Shown: positions 1-6,935, counted from the first letter of the stretch. The stretch: DNA of 14,059 bases from Ilumatobacteraceae bacterium (GCA_016650435.1 JAENVT010000095.1:1-14059); one strand, 5' to 3'. Numbers and translations: made by a program. The notes: generated by a model not told the origin, from the letters alone.

Positions 1-602
1 CTCGGTGCCGTCGAGGTGCATGCGGATCTCGCCCTCCAACACGCCGCAGCGCGTGACCTTGTCGCCGCTGGTACGACGCCAACGGTCGAGGACGCGGCCG
101 TTGCTGCATCGATTTCTCGCACGACCGCGTACCGCTACTTCACGACGAAGCGTGCGCTGCTCTTGGCAGCGCACCCCGAGATCGCTGCGACGTCGATGCT
201 TCCCGACGACCCCCCACGGGTGCGGCAGAGCGACTGGATGCGGTCGTGCACAACTTCAGCGCCATGATCGTCGATACCGAGCCACAGCAGAGGACGATGC
301 TGCGTCTATCGCTCGAGGCCAGCGTCGCCGAGCGCGAAGCGCTCCCGCTGCGTCAAGGGCGGGCGATCGCGTGGATTGCCGAGGCACTCGATGGCGTGCG
401 CGGCGACTTCACCGATGAGCAGTTCCGTCAACTCGTCATCAGCATTCGCGCCACCATCGGTATCGAGGCGCTCGTCTGGTTGGTCGACGTGGCCGGGCTG
501 TCGAGGGATGATGCTGTCTCGCTGACCCGTTGGTCGGCGCAGGCATTGCTTGAACGTGCAACGCGCGTCGCACCGCCCACACCTCATGTGTCGACGCCGT
601 AG
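1..602 (+). pseudogene. TetR/AcrR-family transcriptional regulator, frameshifted and 5'-partial
   Basis: A TetR-type repressor in two frames. Frame 1 (open from base 1, GTG at 16) carries the DNA-binding helix-turn-helix: TPTVEDAAVAASISRTTAYR followed by YFTTKRALL, a classic TetR recognition helix. It stops at 265-267. The ligand-binding half continues in frame 3 from about base 210 (PPTGAAERLDAVVHNF, then TMLRLSLEA) to the TAG at 600-602. Adding one base to the C6 run at 210-215 would join both halves into a continuous TetR of about 200 residues. The first few residues before the HTH probably lie left of the window. Either the regulator is inactive in this strain or this is a homopolymer sequencing error. 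The family represses adjacent or own promoters in response to small ligands; the target here is not known. Confidence 0.8.
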
Positions 603-614
603 GGTTTCGCTCGA

Positions 615-641
615 GAATTGTCGAAGGAATTGGGAACCAAT
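615..641. promoter_or_regulatory. Candidate operator: direct repeat plus small inverted repeat before the zf-HC2 gene
   Basis: GAATTG occurs at 615-620 and again at 627-632, a 12-base spacing. The second copy runs into a perfect inverted repeat, ATTGG-GAA-CCAAT, at 629-641. The structure ends two bases before the ATG at 644. It could be a repressor site or a small hairpin affecting initiation. An imperfect Shine-Dalgarno (AAGGA, 624-628) lies within it. Function is inferred from position only. Confidence 0.3.
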
Positions 642-643
642 CG

Positions 644-1315
644 ATGCCCGAGAGCGACTGGAACGATGTGGACTGCTCCCGCTGGCGCGACGCGATTTCG
701 GCTCTGGCCGATGGTGAGCAGGCCGAGATCGACGAGCGCCTCGTGACCGCCCACCTCGCCGGCTGTCCGGCGTGTCGGTCCTTCCAGGAGACGATCCCGT
801 CTTCGCCCGCCATCGTTCGCCTGAGTGATCCCGCCGGAATGCCGGATCTGTCGAAGACGATCTCCAAGCTCAATGCTGCAGCCGACAGGGCCGCACATTG
901 GAGCGTGCTGCGAATCGTTCTCGCAGTTGTCTCCGTACAGGTCGTCGCGTTCGCTTTGCCCGCGTTGATCTTGGGAAAAGAGAACGGCGTCGCGACCCAC
1001 TCGGCACGCCATCTCGGTGCGTTCGGCGTGGCCTACGGCGTCGCCCTGCTCGTCGTCGTCGTCAGGCCGGCTCGGGCCCGATCGATTCTGCCGGTTGCCC
1101 TGGTGCTGGCCGGCGCCCAGGTCCTCGGTGCGATCGTGGATCTGGCGACTGGCAAGATTCCACTGGTCGGCGAAGTTCGGCACTTGCCACAGATCATCAG
1201 CGTGTTCCTGATCTGGTTCCTCGCCGTACCTTCGACTCGACGCGGCGACGCTGTGGCGGAGCCGACCGGATCTCCTCGACTGAAGATCGTCGACGGCAAG
1301 CGGCGGGCAGGCTGA
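644..1315 (+). CDS. zf-HC2 zinc-finger membrane protein, anti-sigma-factor-like
   Basis: A 223-residue protein. The N-terminal domain has the anti-sigma zinc-binding pattern: Cys11, an ISALADGE stretch at 18-25, then His37-x3-Cys41-x2-Cys44 (HLAGCPACR). Four hydrophobic segments follow, at about 88-110, 124-140, 147-168 and 181-196, and the tail is basic. Single-pass anti-sigma factors are usual; four segments suggest a polytopic sensor-type member. A His-x3-His pair (119, 123) sits just before the second segment. In this family the zinc domain usually binds an ECF sigma factor, which is normally encoded next door, but no sigma gene is visible here. It ends 19 bases before a convergent gene. 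The fold call is firm; partner and signal are unknown. Confidence 0.8.
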   Translation: MPESDWNDVDCSRWRDAISALADGEQAEIDERLVTAHLAGCPACRSFQETIPSSPAIVRLSDPAGMPDLSKTISKLNAAADRAAHWSVLRIVLAVVSVQVVAFALPALILGKENGVATHSARHLGAFGVAYGVALLVVVVRPARARSILPVALVLAGAQVLGAIVDLATGKIPLVGEVRHLPQIISVFLIWFLAVPSTRRGDAVAEPTGSPRLKIVDGKRRAG

Positions 1316-1334
1316 CCAAGAGTCAGACGCAGAC

Positions 1335-2138
1335 TCAGTCGGCGGCGCGCGGTGGTCCCTGGCGCAGCCGGCTCATCGAGCAGTCGACTGCATCTGGATC
1401 CTGGACCGCGCCCCACAGCGTCTCGAGCCACCACGTTGCCCCGGCCTTTGCCCAGGCGGCCGGCGAGTGTTCGCTCATGGCACCCTCGACGACGACGTCG
1501 AAGTTCCGATCAGGCAGCTGCACGTGTTGCAACTCCGCGAGCGTGCACTGCCGGGCCTTGCCATCTTCGACGACTTGCGGGATCAGCCCATCGCACGACA
1601 GCGCGCGCGCCATCGACTTCTTCGAACCCAACGCGCCCACGCACCAGATCGGCACACCTGGTTTTTGTTTGGTGTGGCCGATGGCCGGGAAGTCGCTTGG
1701 CTCGATCGAGTAGTGCTTGCCATGGTGGGTGAACGGTTGGCCGGCCCATAGGCCGCGCACGATGTCGAGGCCTTCGTCGAGCAGCTCGCCGCGCACGACC
1801 TTGTCGGTCTCTTCTCCGAACGCGTCATAGCCAGTATCGGGTGCACCCATGCCGACGCTGACTGTGACCCGCCCGCTGGACAGCCGGTCGACCGTTGCCA
1901 CCTGCCCTGCCAGCTCCCACGGCTTGCGGCGGGGCAGCGGCGTCAACATTGTTCCCAATCGCAGAGTTGTGGTGCGGCACGCGGCTACCGCCAGGGCGAC
2001 CCAGGCGTCGACGCCCCAGACCGGCTCCCACACGAAGAGACCGTCCCAACGATGCAACTCGGCAACGGCCGCCAATTCGCCGATCTCTGCGGCGTCAGCC
2101 CACGGCACTACGAAGCCGAACTTCATCGCGACAATCAT
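1335..2138 (-). CDS. LLM-class (luciferase-like) flavin/F420-dependent oxidoreductase
   Basis: A 267-residue luciferase-like monooxygenase-fold protein. It opens with the usual first strand (MKFGFVVPWAD), then WDGLFVWE and TTTLRLGTMLTPLPRRKPWE, followed by the family hallmark ATVDRLSSGRVTVSVGMGAP. These elements build the TIM barrel that binds F420 or FMN. Actinobacteria often use F420 with this group, but the cofactor cannot be fixed from sequence alone. Substrate is unknown. I place the start at the ATG at 2138 because GAAGG lies four bases upstream (2147-2143); the ATG at 2126, giving MKFGF, is an alternative. It is divergent from the acyl-CoA dehydrogenase (72 bases between) and convergent with the zf-HC2 gene. 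Confidence 0.85.
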   Translation of the reverse strand: MIVAMKFGFVVPWADAAEIGELAAVAELHRWDGLFVWEPVWGVDAWVALAVAACRTTTLRLGTMLTPLPRRKPWELAGQVATVDRLSSGRVTVSVGMGAPDTGYDAFGEETDKVVRGELLDEGLDIVRGLWAGQPFTHHGKHYSIEPSDFPAIGHTKQKPGVPIWCVGALGSKKSMARALSCDGLIPQVVEDGKARQCTLAELQHVQLPDRNFDVVVEGAMSEHSPAAWAKAGATWWLETLWGAVQDPDAVDCSMSRLRQGPPRAAD

Positions 2139-2197
2139 CGCGCCTTCGAAACAGGGTGCGTGACCGACGAGCCGGGATGAAGGCGAGGCGCGACAAT

Positions 2198-2203
2198 TAC
2201 AGT
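2198..2203 (+). promoter_or_regulatory. Probable -10 hexamer (TACAGT) of a leaderless acyl-CoA dehydrogenase transcript
   Basis: TACAGT fits the actinobacterial TANNNT -10 pattern and lies seven bases before the ATG at 2211. No Shine-Dalgarno is present in the bases just before the start. This is the geometry expected when transcription begins at the A of ATG. No convincing -35 is seen. Inference from spacing only. Confidence 0.45.
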
Positions 2204-2210
2204 CATCACC

Positions 2211-3452
2211 ATGGATTTCCAGCTGCCTGATGCACACGATCCCCGCCGCGTGGCTGTGCGTCAGTGGCTCGATGACCATCCGAAGCCGACCAACAGACAA
2301 CTTGCCGACGCCGGCTATGTCGCGCCGCAGTGGCCGGAACCGTGGGGGCTCGGCGCCGACCCGATCCATCAAGTGATCATCGACGACGAGTTGTCGAAGG
2401 CGAAGGTGCGTCGCCCGGTGAACCCGATCGGCATCGGCTGGGCGGGCCCGACGCTGATGTACGCCGGTACCGACGAACAGAAGAAGCGGTACTTACCGGC
2501 GATGTTGTCGGGTGAAGAGTTCTGGTGCCAGCTGTTCAGCGAACCCGGCAGCGGCAGCGACCTCGCCAGCCTCGGGACTCGTGCAGTTCGCGATGGCGAT
2601 GAATTCGTTGTCAACGGCCAGAAGATCTGGACGAGTGGCGCACAGCACTCGGCCTTCGGCATCTTGCTGGCACGCACCGATCCCGATGTCGCCAAGCACA
2701 AGGGCATCTCGTATTTCATCTGTCCGATGAAATCTGCGGGAATCGAGATCCGTCCGATCACGGAGATGACTGGCGGGCACACCTTCAACGAGGTGTTCTT
2801 CACCGACGTTCGCATCCCTGCCGAAAACTTGGTGGGTGAGGTCAACGACGGCTGGCGGCTCGCCAAGGTCACGCTCGGCAACGAGCGCATCTCGCTGTCG
2901 ACCGGCGGAGTGTTGTGGGGCAACGGCCCGACCGCGCTGGAACTGATCGAGTCGGTCACTGACAGAGGGCCCGTCACCGACCCGCTCATGCGCCAACGGA
3001 TTGCCGACATGTACATCGAGCACACGGTTCTCGACCTCATCCGCCTGCGCACGCTGAGCGCCCGGTTGAAAGGCCAGCAACCCGGGCCTGAGGCCAGCAT
3101 CCGCAAGATCCTTGCCGACGAACACGGGCAGCATGTCATGACGTTGGCGCGTGACCTCGTTGGTGCTGCGGCGATGCTGACCGGTGGTGACGGGATCACG
3201 GAGTTCGATCCAGGAACCGACACCAAACGTTCCGGCACCAAAGGCCGAGGTGCAGACAAGCCGGCTGGTGGCCTGCTGCATCCTGGTTGGTACGACGGCT
3301 TCTTGTTCAGTCAAGCGTTGACGATCGGCGGTGGCACTGGCGATGTGCAACGCAACATCATCGGCGAGCGCGTCCTCGGCCTGCCTCACGACGTCGATGT
3401 GACGAGCGGCCTAACGTGGGCAGAGTCGCAGCGAGCCGCTAGCCGGGCCTAA
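2211..3452 (+). CDS. Acyl-CoA dehydrogenase (FadE type)
   Basis: A 413-residue flavoprotein of normal family length that oxidises acyl-CoA thioesters at the alpha-beta bond, passing electrons to ETF. In order: an N-terminal helical domain, a middle domain with FSEPGSGSDLAS (109-120), NGQKIWTSGAQ (135-145) and FFTDVRIPAENLVGE (196-210), and a C-terminal helical domain ending IGGGTGDVQRNIIGERVLGL (372-391). The position that carries the catalytic Glu of medium-chain enzymes is Gly here. The likely base is Glu225 in LGNERISL, matching the isovaleryl-CoA dehydrogenase position. An insert-like stretch of charged and glycine residues at about 332-353 precedes the last helices. Chain-length or substrate specificity cannot be read. 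Its TAA overlaps the stop of the convergent permease gene. Confidence 0.93.
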   Translation: MDFQLPDAHDPRRVAVRQWLDDHPKPTNRQLADAGYVAPQWPEPWGLGADPIHQVIIDDELSKAKVRRPVNPIGIGWAGPTLMYAGTDEQKKRYLPAMLSGEEFWCQLFSEPGSGSDLASLGTRAVRDGDEFVVNGQKIWTSGAQHSAFGILLARTDPDVAKHKGISYFICPMKSAGIEIRPITEMTGGHTFNEVFFTDVRIPAENLVGEVNDGWRLAKVTLGNERISLSTGGVLWGNGPTALELIESVTDRGPVTDPLMRQRIADMYIEHTVLDLIRLRTLSARLKGQQPGPEASIRKILADEHGQHVMTLARDLVGAAAMLTGGDGITEFDPGTDTKRSGTKGRGADKPAGGLLHPGWYDGFLFSQALTIGGGTGDVQRNIIGERVLGLPHDVDVTSGLTWAESQRAASRA

Positions 3453-4255
3453 GCCGATGCGCCGCCGTAGCGGCGCAGACCGCGCTTCCAACACCACCTC
3501 GAGACCACGAGCAAGACGATGGTGAAGCCGATCATCACCGCGACCGACTGCCAGGCAAGCCTGCCGGTGACTGCCTCCGCTGGAACGGTGATTGCAAACG
3601 CCAGCGGGATGATGAACGTCAAGCCGTACCGCAGCCAGCCTGGGTAGATCCCGACCGGATATTGACCGGCTCGAAACAAGCCGTCGAACAGTTCTTGAAC
3701 CTCGTTGATGCGCACCAACCAGAACGACGCAGAGGCCAGCATCAGCCAGAAGCAGTAGATCGAGACCAGGCCACTGAGGAGCAAGGCGACAAATGCAACG
3801 AGATCGTGCCATTGCGTTGCCGGACGCATCTGCACCACCGCGACGATGAACACCACCAACCCGACGAGCACATCGGTGAGCTCCCAGAAACGAACATCGC
3901 GGACGCTGACCAACAACTGCGCGTCCGCCGGCTTGGTCAGCGCGAAGTCGAGCTTTCCCTCGCGCACGTCGTTGACGACCCGTTGCATGTTCGGCTGAAT
4001 GAATGTGCGGATGATGCCGCCGACGAGCGTGAACACGCCCATCACCGCGAGCAGTTGCGGCCGGCTCCAACCACCAAGATCGTTGGTCTTCGAAAATATG
4101 ACGGCAAGGATCACCAGACCGGTTCCGACGGTCAACAGCGACTGCAGGAGCTGCAGGAAGAAGTTGATGCGGTACTGCATCTCGTTCATCACCCCGACGC
4201 GCAGGAATGTGCCCGCCAGCCGGACTCGACCGGCGCGATGTTGATCGACGGCCAC
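3449..4255 (-). CDS. ABC-2 type exporter permease (second subunit, COG3694-like)
   Basis: About 268 residues with six hydrophobic segments, typical of ABC-2 permeases. The diagnostic early part is FLRVGVMNEMQYRINFFLQL, followed by a helix, then QPNMQRVVNDVREGKLDFAL and TKPADAQLLVSVRD, a cytoplasmic stretch typical of this exporter group. I choose the GTG at 4255, two bases past the upstream stop, because it leaves residues ahead of FLRVGVMN and gives the usual length; the ATG at MNEMQ would be short. An in-frame extension to 4855 is only an alternate frame of the upstream permease. It is the last gene of the operon and pairs with the other permease to form the membrane channel. Its final codons contain a GC-rich hairpin. 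Substrate unknown. Confidence 0.85.
   Translation of the reverse strand: MAVDQHRAGRVRLAGTFLRVGVMNEMQYRINFFLQLLQSLLTVGTGLVILAVIFSKTNDLGGWSRPQLLAVMGVFTLVGGIIRTFIQPNMQRVVNDVREGKLDFALTKPADAQLLVSVRDVRFWELTDVLVGLVVFIVAVVQMRPATQWHDLVAFVALLLSGLVSIYCFWLMLASASFWLVRINEVQELFDGLFRAGQYPVGIYPGWLRYGLTFIIPLAFAITVPAEAVTGRLAWQSVAVMIGFTIVLLVVSRWCWKRGLRRYGGASA
3458..3477. terminator. Perfect 8-bp hairpin at the convergent gene ends
   Basis: TGCGCCGC (3458-3465) and GCGGCGCA (3470-3477) are exact reverse complements around a 4-base loop. The hairpin begins six bases after the dehydrogenase stop and lies inside the last codons of the opposing permease gene. The stem is almost all GC, but no T-run follows on either strand, so it would be a pausing or Rho-assisted element rather than a textbook intrinsic terminator. 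Confidence 0.5.
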
Positions 4256-4257
4256 GC

Positions 4258-5052
4258 TCAGCCGCCAACCGAACTGAAGCGTCGCACTGCCCGTGGCCAG
4301 ACGAGGTACAGCAACCCGATACTGACCAGGATCCAAGCCACCTGCATGCCGAGCCCGACGAACAGATCGCGGTTGCTGATCGGTCCGGTGAGGGCAACGA
4401 TCGGATAGCTGAACGACCAGCGGAAGGGGAAGAACCACGTCAACGTTTGGAACCACTTCGGCATCAGCACCAATGGAAAGACCCGGCCTGACAGCAACAA
4501 CTCGCTGAGATAGTAGGCCTCGAAGATCGCGCTGACACGTGTGGTCCAAAACGTGATCAAGCCCAACGACCATTGCATGATTGCCCGTATTAGGTACGCC
4601 CCCCAGATGGCGAAGAAGAACACGACGCATTGCAGCAACGATGGGCTCAGCGTCGGCCGGAACAGGAGGACGAGCGCGGCCGCGATCGGGATCCACAGCA
4701 GGAGCACGACCAGTTTCCATCCGGCAAAGCCGGCGATGTCTTCGTGGATCGGGTGCACCGGTTTCATCAACTGGCCGGCGAACATTCCGTCCTTGATCCG
4801 CTCCTCCCACGCAAACGGTGTCAACACGATGTTCATGTTTCGCACCAGCGTCCACACGATGTAGTACGCCGCGAAATCACCGGGGGTTAGCCCGTCGATC
4901 GACCCCCCGTTGGCGCGGGCGATCGTTGACCAGACGACGAGATAGACGACCGGCTCGGCAACCATCCCGATCATGTAGAAGTAGTTGGCGGCGCGGTATT
5001 GCAGTTGCGTGAGCACCGACTGGCGCATGTGTGCGGCGTACAGCGTGATCAT
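4258..5052 (-). CDS. ABC-2 type exporter permease (first subunit, COG4587-like)
   Basis: A 264-residue integral membrane protein with about six hydrophobic segments. Features include an N-terminal MRQSVLTQLQYRAANYFYMI, a PVVYLVVWSTIA helix, and the cytoplasmic stretch EERIKDGMFAGQLMKPVHPI, which matches the KL/LMKP-type loop seen in these ABC-2 subunits and likely contacts the ATPase. The start ATG overlaps the ATPase stop codon (ATGA, 5052-5049), so translation is coupled. The next permease begins two bases after its TGA. Together with its partner it should form a heterodimeric channel in the cytoplasmic membrane. The exported compound is not evident; neighbours give no biosynthetic clue. 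Confidence 0.88.
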   Translation of the reverse strand: MITLYAAHMRQSVLTQLQYRAANYFYMIGMVAEPVVYLVVWSTIARANGGSIDGLTPGDFAAYYIVWTLVRNMNIVLTPFAWEERIKDGMFAGQLMKPVHPIHEDIAGFAGWKLVVLLLWIPIAAALVLLFRPTLSPSLLQCVVFFFAIWGAYLIRAIMQWSLGLITFWTTRVSAIFEAYYLSELLLSGRVFPLVLMPKWFQTLTWFFPFRWSFSYPIVALTGPISNRDLFVGLGMQVAWILVSIGLLYLVWPRAVRRFSSVGG

Positions 5053-5984
5053 GATGCGTCGCGCGCGTCGGCGAACACCTGCTCGATGACGTCGTCGATC
5101 GGCGGGTCCTCGATGGTGAGGTCCACGACGTCGTGCTCGGCAAGCAGCCGCGATGTGGCCGATGCGGTGTCGGCGCGTGAAGCGAGAATGGTGATCTCTT
5201 CGCCGTCGGCAAGACGGGCGGTGATCGTGCGTTGCGTCGTGAACTGCTCGGACAAGGCGGAGAGATCACCGTCGAACACCAGTCGCCCGTGGTGGATGAC
5301 GATGACCCGTTTGCAGAGCGCCTGCACGTCGGCCATGTAGTGGCTAGTAAGGATGACGGTCGCGCCGTAGCGACTGTTGTAGTCGGCGATGAACGAACGA
5401 ATGCGGCGTTGCATGGTGATGTCGAGGCCGATGGTCGGCTCGTCGAGGAACAGCACCTGCGGTCGGTGCAGCAAGGCACCGGCGATCTCCATCTTCATCC
5501 GTTCGCCGAGCGACAAGTTGCGGACCGGCTTGGTGACGAGGTCGCCGATGTCGAGCAGGTCGATCAGTTCGTCGCGCATCGGGATGAACTCGGCTCGCGG
5601 GATCCGGTAGATCGCCCGGTTGAGCTCGAACGAGTCGATGCCGGGAAGGTCCCACTGCAGTTGATTCCGGTTGCCCATGATGAGTGTGATCTGGCGCAGT
5701 AACTGAGGAGGCCGAGCCTTCGGCTCCAGACCCAAGACTCGACATTGGCCGCCGGTCGGGTGCAGCAGACCGCTCAGCATCTTCAACGTCGTCGTCTTGC
5801 CGGCGCCATTGGGCCCAAGAAACCCGACCACCTCGCCGGGGTCGATCGTGAACGAGACCGAATCGACGGCGGCGACCTCTTTCGTCTCCCGGTGCACAAG
5901 GCTGCGGATCGAGGCGCGCAGGCCCTGCTCGCGCACAGGAACCTTGAACGTCTTGGACAGATTGCCCACCTCGATGATGGCCAC
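5049..5984 (-). CDS. ABC exporter ATP-binding protein (COG4586-like)
   Basis: A 311-residue nucleotide-binding subunit with every ABC motif: Walker A GPNGAGKT (57-64), a Q-loop region GNRNQLQWDLP (104-114), signature LSLGE (157-161), Walker B VLFLDE (177-182) and switch His215 in TSHYMAD. The MGNRNQLQWDLP form of the Q-loop is characteristic of the COG4586 exporters that travel with COG4587 and COG3694 permeases. A C-terminal domain of about 80 residues follows (ITARLADGEEITILA). The GTG at 5984 is preferred because AGGA lies seven bases upstream and it yields MAIIEVGNLSKTF, the usual start. An ATG at 6002 is the alternative. It drives transport by ATP hydrolysis and is the first gene of the three-gene operon. 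Confidence 0.92.
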   Translation of the reverse strand: MAIIEVGNLSKTFKVPVREQGLRASIRSLVHRETKEVAAVDSVSFTIDPGEVVGFLGPNGAGKTTTLKMLSGLLHPTGGQCRVLGLEPKARPPQLLRQITLIMGNRNQLQWDLPGIDSFELNRAIYRIPRAEFIPMRDELIDLLDIGDLVTKPVRNLSLGERMKMEIAGALLHRPQVLFLDEPTIGLDITMQRRIRSFIADYNSRYGATVILTSHYMADVQALCKRVIVIHHGRLVFDGDLSALSEQFTTQRTITARLADGEEITILASRADTASATSRLLAEHDVVDLTIEDPPIDDVIEQVFADARDAS

Positions 5985-5991
5985 GGCAACA

Positions 5992-5995
5992 TCCT
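5992..5995 (-). promoter_or_regulatory. Ribosome-binding site selecting the GTG start of the ABC ATPase
   Basis: AGGA on the minus strand, seven bases before the GTG at 5984. The alternative ATG at 6002 lies upstream of this site and has no comparable element, so the site favours the shorter protein. Confidence 0.55.
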
Positions 5996-6055
5996 GCCTC
6001 ATCGCCTTGGCGATCGCCGAGGATTTGCGGCGAGGCCATGGCGCCGCCTGGCCGC

Positions 6056-6061
6056 TAGCGT
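6056..6061 (+). promoter_or_regulatory. Probable -10 hexamer (TAGCGT) of a leaderless larE transcript
   Basis: TAGCGT fits TANNNT and sits seven bases before the GTG at 6069, with no Shine-Dalgarno between. It supports both that start codon and leaderless transcription. It lies in the 84-base gap shared with the divergent ABC operon. Confidence 0.4.
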
Positions 6062-6068
6062 CGGCTGC

Positions 6069-6935
6069 GTGCCCGAGACTGCTATCGACGACACGATCGA
6101 CGACACCATCGACGTCAAGATCGACGCGCTGCGGAGCGAGCTTCGCCGTCTCGGCCGCGTTGTCGTGGCATTCAGCGGCGGAGCCGACAGCGCGTTCCTC
6201 GCGGCGGTCGCTCGGCAGGTTCTCGATGGCGATGCACACGCGGTCACCGCTGTCTCACCGTCACTCGCCGGCGACGAGGAGGCCGACTGCCGCGCGCTCG
6301 CCACTGAATGGGACCTGCGGTGGACACCGGTCGTCACCCACGAGATGGAACGCGCCGCGTATCGCATCAACGACACCGATCGCTGCTATCACTGCAAGGC
6401 CGAGTTGATGGATGTCGTCGCACCGATTGCCGATGCAGCGAGCGCAACGGTTGTGCTCGGGGTCAATCTCGACGACCTCGGCGATCATCGTCCGGGCCAG
6501 CTCGCCGCGGATCAGCGTGGCGCGGTGTTCCCGTTGGTGACGGCCGGGTTCACCAAGGCCGATGTGCGCGCCGCGTCGCGACTGCTCGGTCTGCGCACGT
6601 GGGACAAGCCGGCAGCTGCGTGCCTGGCGAGCCGGGTGCCGTACGGAACGGAGGTCACCGTGGCATTGCTCAGTCAAGTCGATCGGGCAGAAGCTGCGCT
6701 GAAGCGGCTCGGGTTTGCCGAGCTTCGAGTCCGGCACTACGGCGACACCGCGCGCATCGAGGTACCGGTTGCTCAACTGGCCGAAGTGGTGGCAAGTCGG
6801 ACGGAGGTCGTCGCAGCCACGAAGGCCGCCGGCTACGCGTACGTGACCCTCGACCTCGAGGGTCTGCGATCCGGAAACCTCAACGACGCGCACCGGCTTG
6901 CGGATGCGCAACCTGACAGGAGTGCGAACCCATGA
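6069..6935 (+). CDS. larE: LarE-type ATP-dependent sacrificial sulfur transferase
   Basis: A 288-residue PP-loop ATP pyrophosphatase. The ATP-binding motif is SGGADS (36-41). Other family marks are DRCYHCK (104-110), LGVNLDDLGDHRPGQ (130-144) and WDKPAAACLASRVPYG (178-193). Cys185 in the last motif aligns by motif with the Cys of Lactobacillus LarE that gives up its own sulfur to the nickel-pincer nucleotide precursor. LarE activates its substrate by adenylation and works in the cytoplasm. The usual partners LarB and LarC are not in the window, so its acceptor could be the pincer cofactor made from genes elsewhere or another molecule. The GTG start is favoured by domain length and the upstream hexamer; the open frame reaching back to 5745 is antisense to the ABC ATPase. 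It ends in an ATGA overlap with the next gene. Confidence 0.88.
   Translation: MPETAIDDTIDDTIDVKIDALRSELRRLGRVVVAFSGGADSAFLAAVARQVLDGDAHAVTAVSPSLAGDEEADCRALATEWDLRWTPVVTHEMERAAYRINDTDRCYHCKAELMDVVAPIADAASATVVLGVNLDDLGDHRPGQLAADQRGAVFPLVTAGFTKADVRAASRLLGLRTWDKPAAACLASRVPYGTEVTVALLSQVDRAEAALKRLGFAELRVRHYGDTARIEVPVAQLAEVVASRTEVVAATKAAGYAYVTLDLEGLRSGNLNDAHRLADAQPDRSANP
6084..6125 (+). repeat. 12-bp tandem repeat inside the larE 5' end
   Basis: Three and a half tandem units beginning ATCGACG at 6084, 6096, 6108 and 6120; the first two differ at one base. They encode Ile-Asp-Asp-Thr twice, then Ile-Asp-Val-Lys and Ile-Asp, ahead of the first helix. A length-preserving (in-frame) microrepeat that probably lengthened the N-terminus. 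Confidence 0.6.
6918..6922 (+). promoter_or_regulatory. Ribosome-binding site for the second oxidoreductase
   Basis: AGGAG lies within the larE coding sequence nine bases before the ATG at 6932. It allows independent ribosome loading besides coupling through the ATGA overlap. Confidence 0.6.

Noticed and set aside
1320..1336. GAGTC/GACTC inverted repeat between the convergent zf-HC2 and oxidoreductase genes
   Set aside because: Only five base pairs with a 7-base loop and no T-run; too weak to call a terminator.
2369..3389. Two long open frames antisense to the acyl-CoA dehydrogenase (about 296 and 298 codons)
   Set aside because: Their translations show no family motif, while the plus strand encodes a complete dehydrogenase. 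Long antisense frames are common in GC-rich genes.
4256..4855. Upstream extension of the second permease frame
   Set aside because: It is the first permease read in another frame; the GTG at 4255 gives the expected 268 residues.
5745..6068. Upstream extension of the larE frame
   Set aside because: It is antisense to the ABC ATPase coding region and has no LarE-like sequence.
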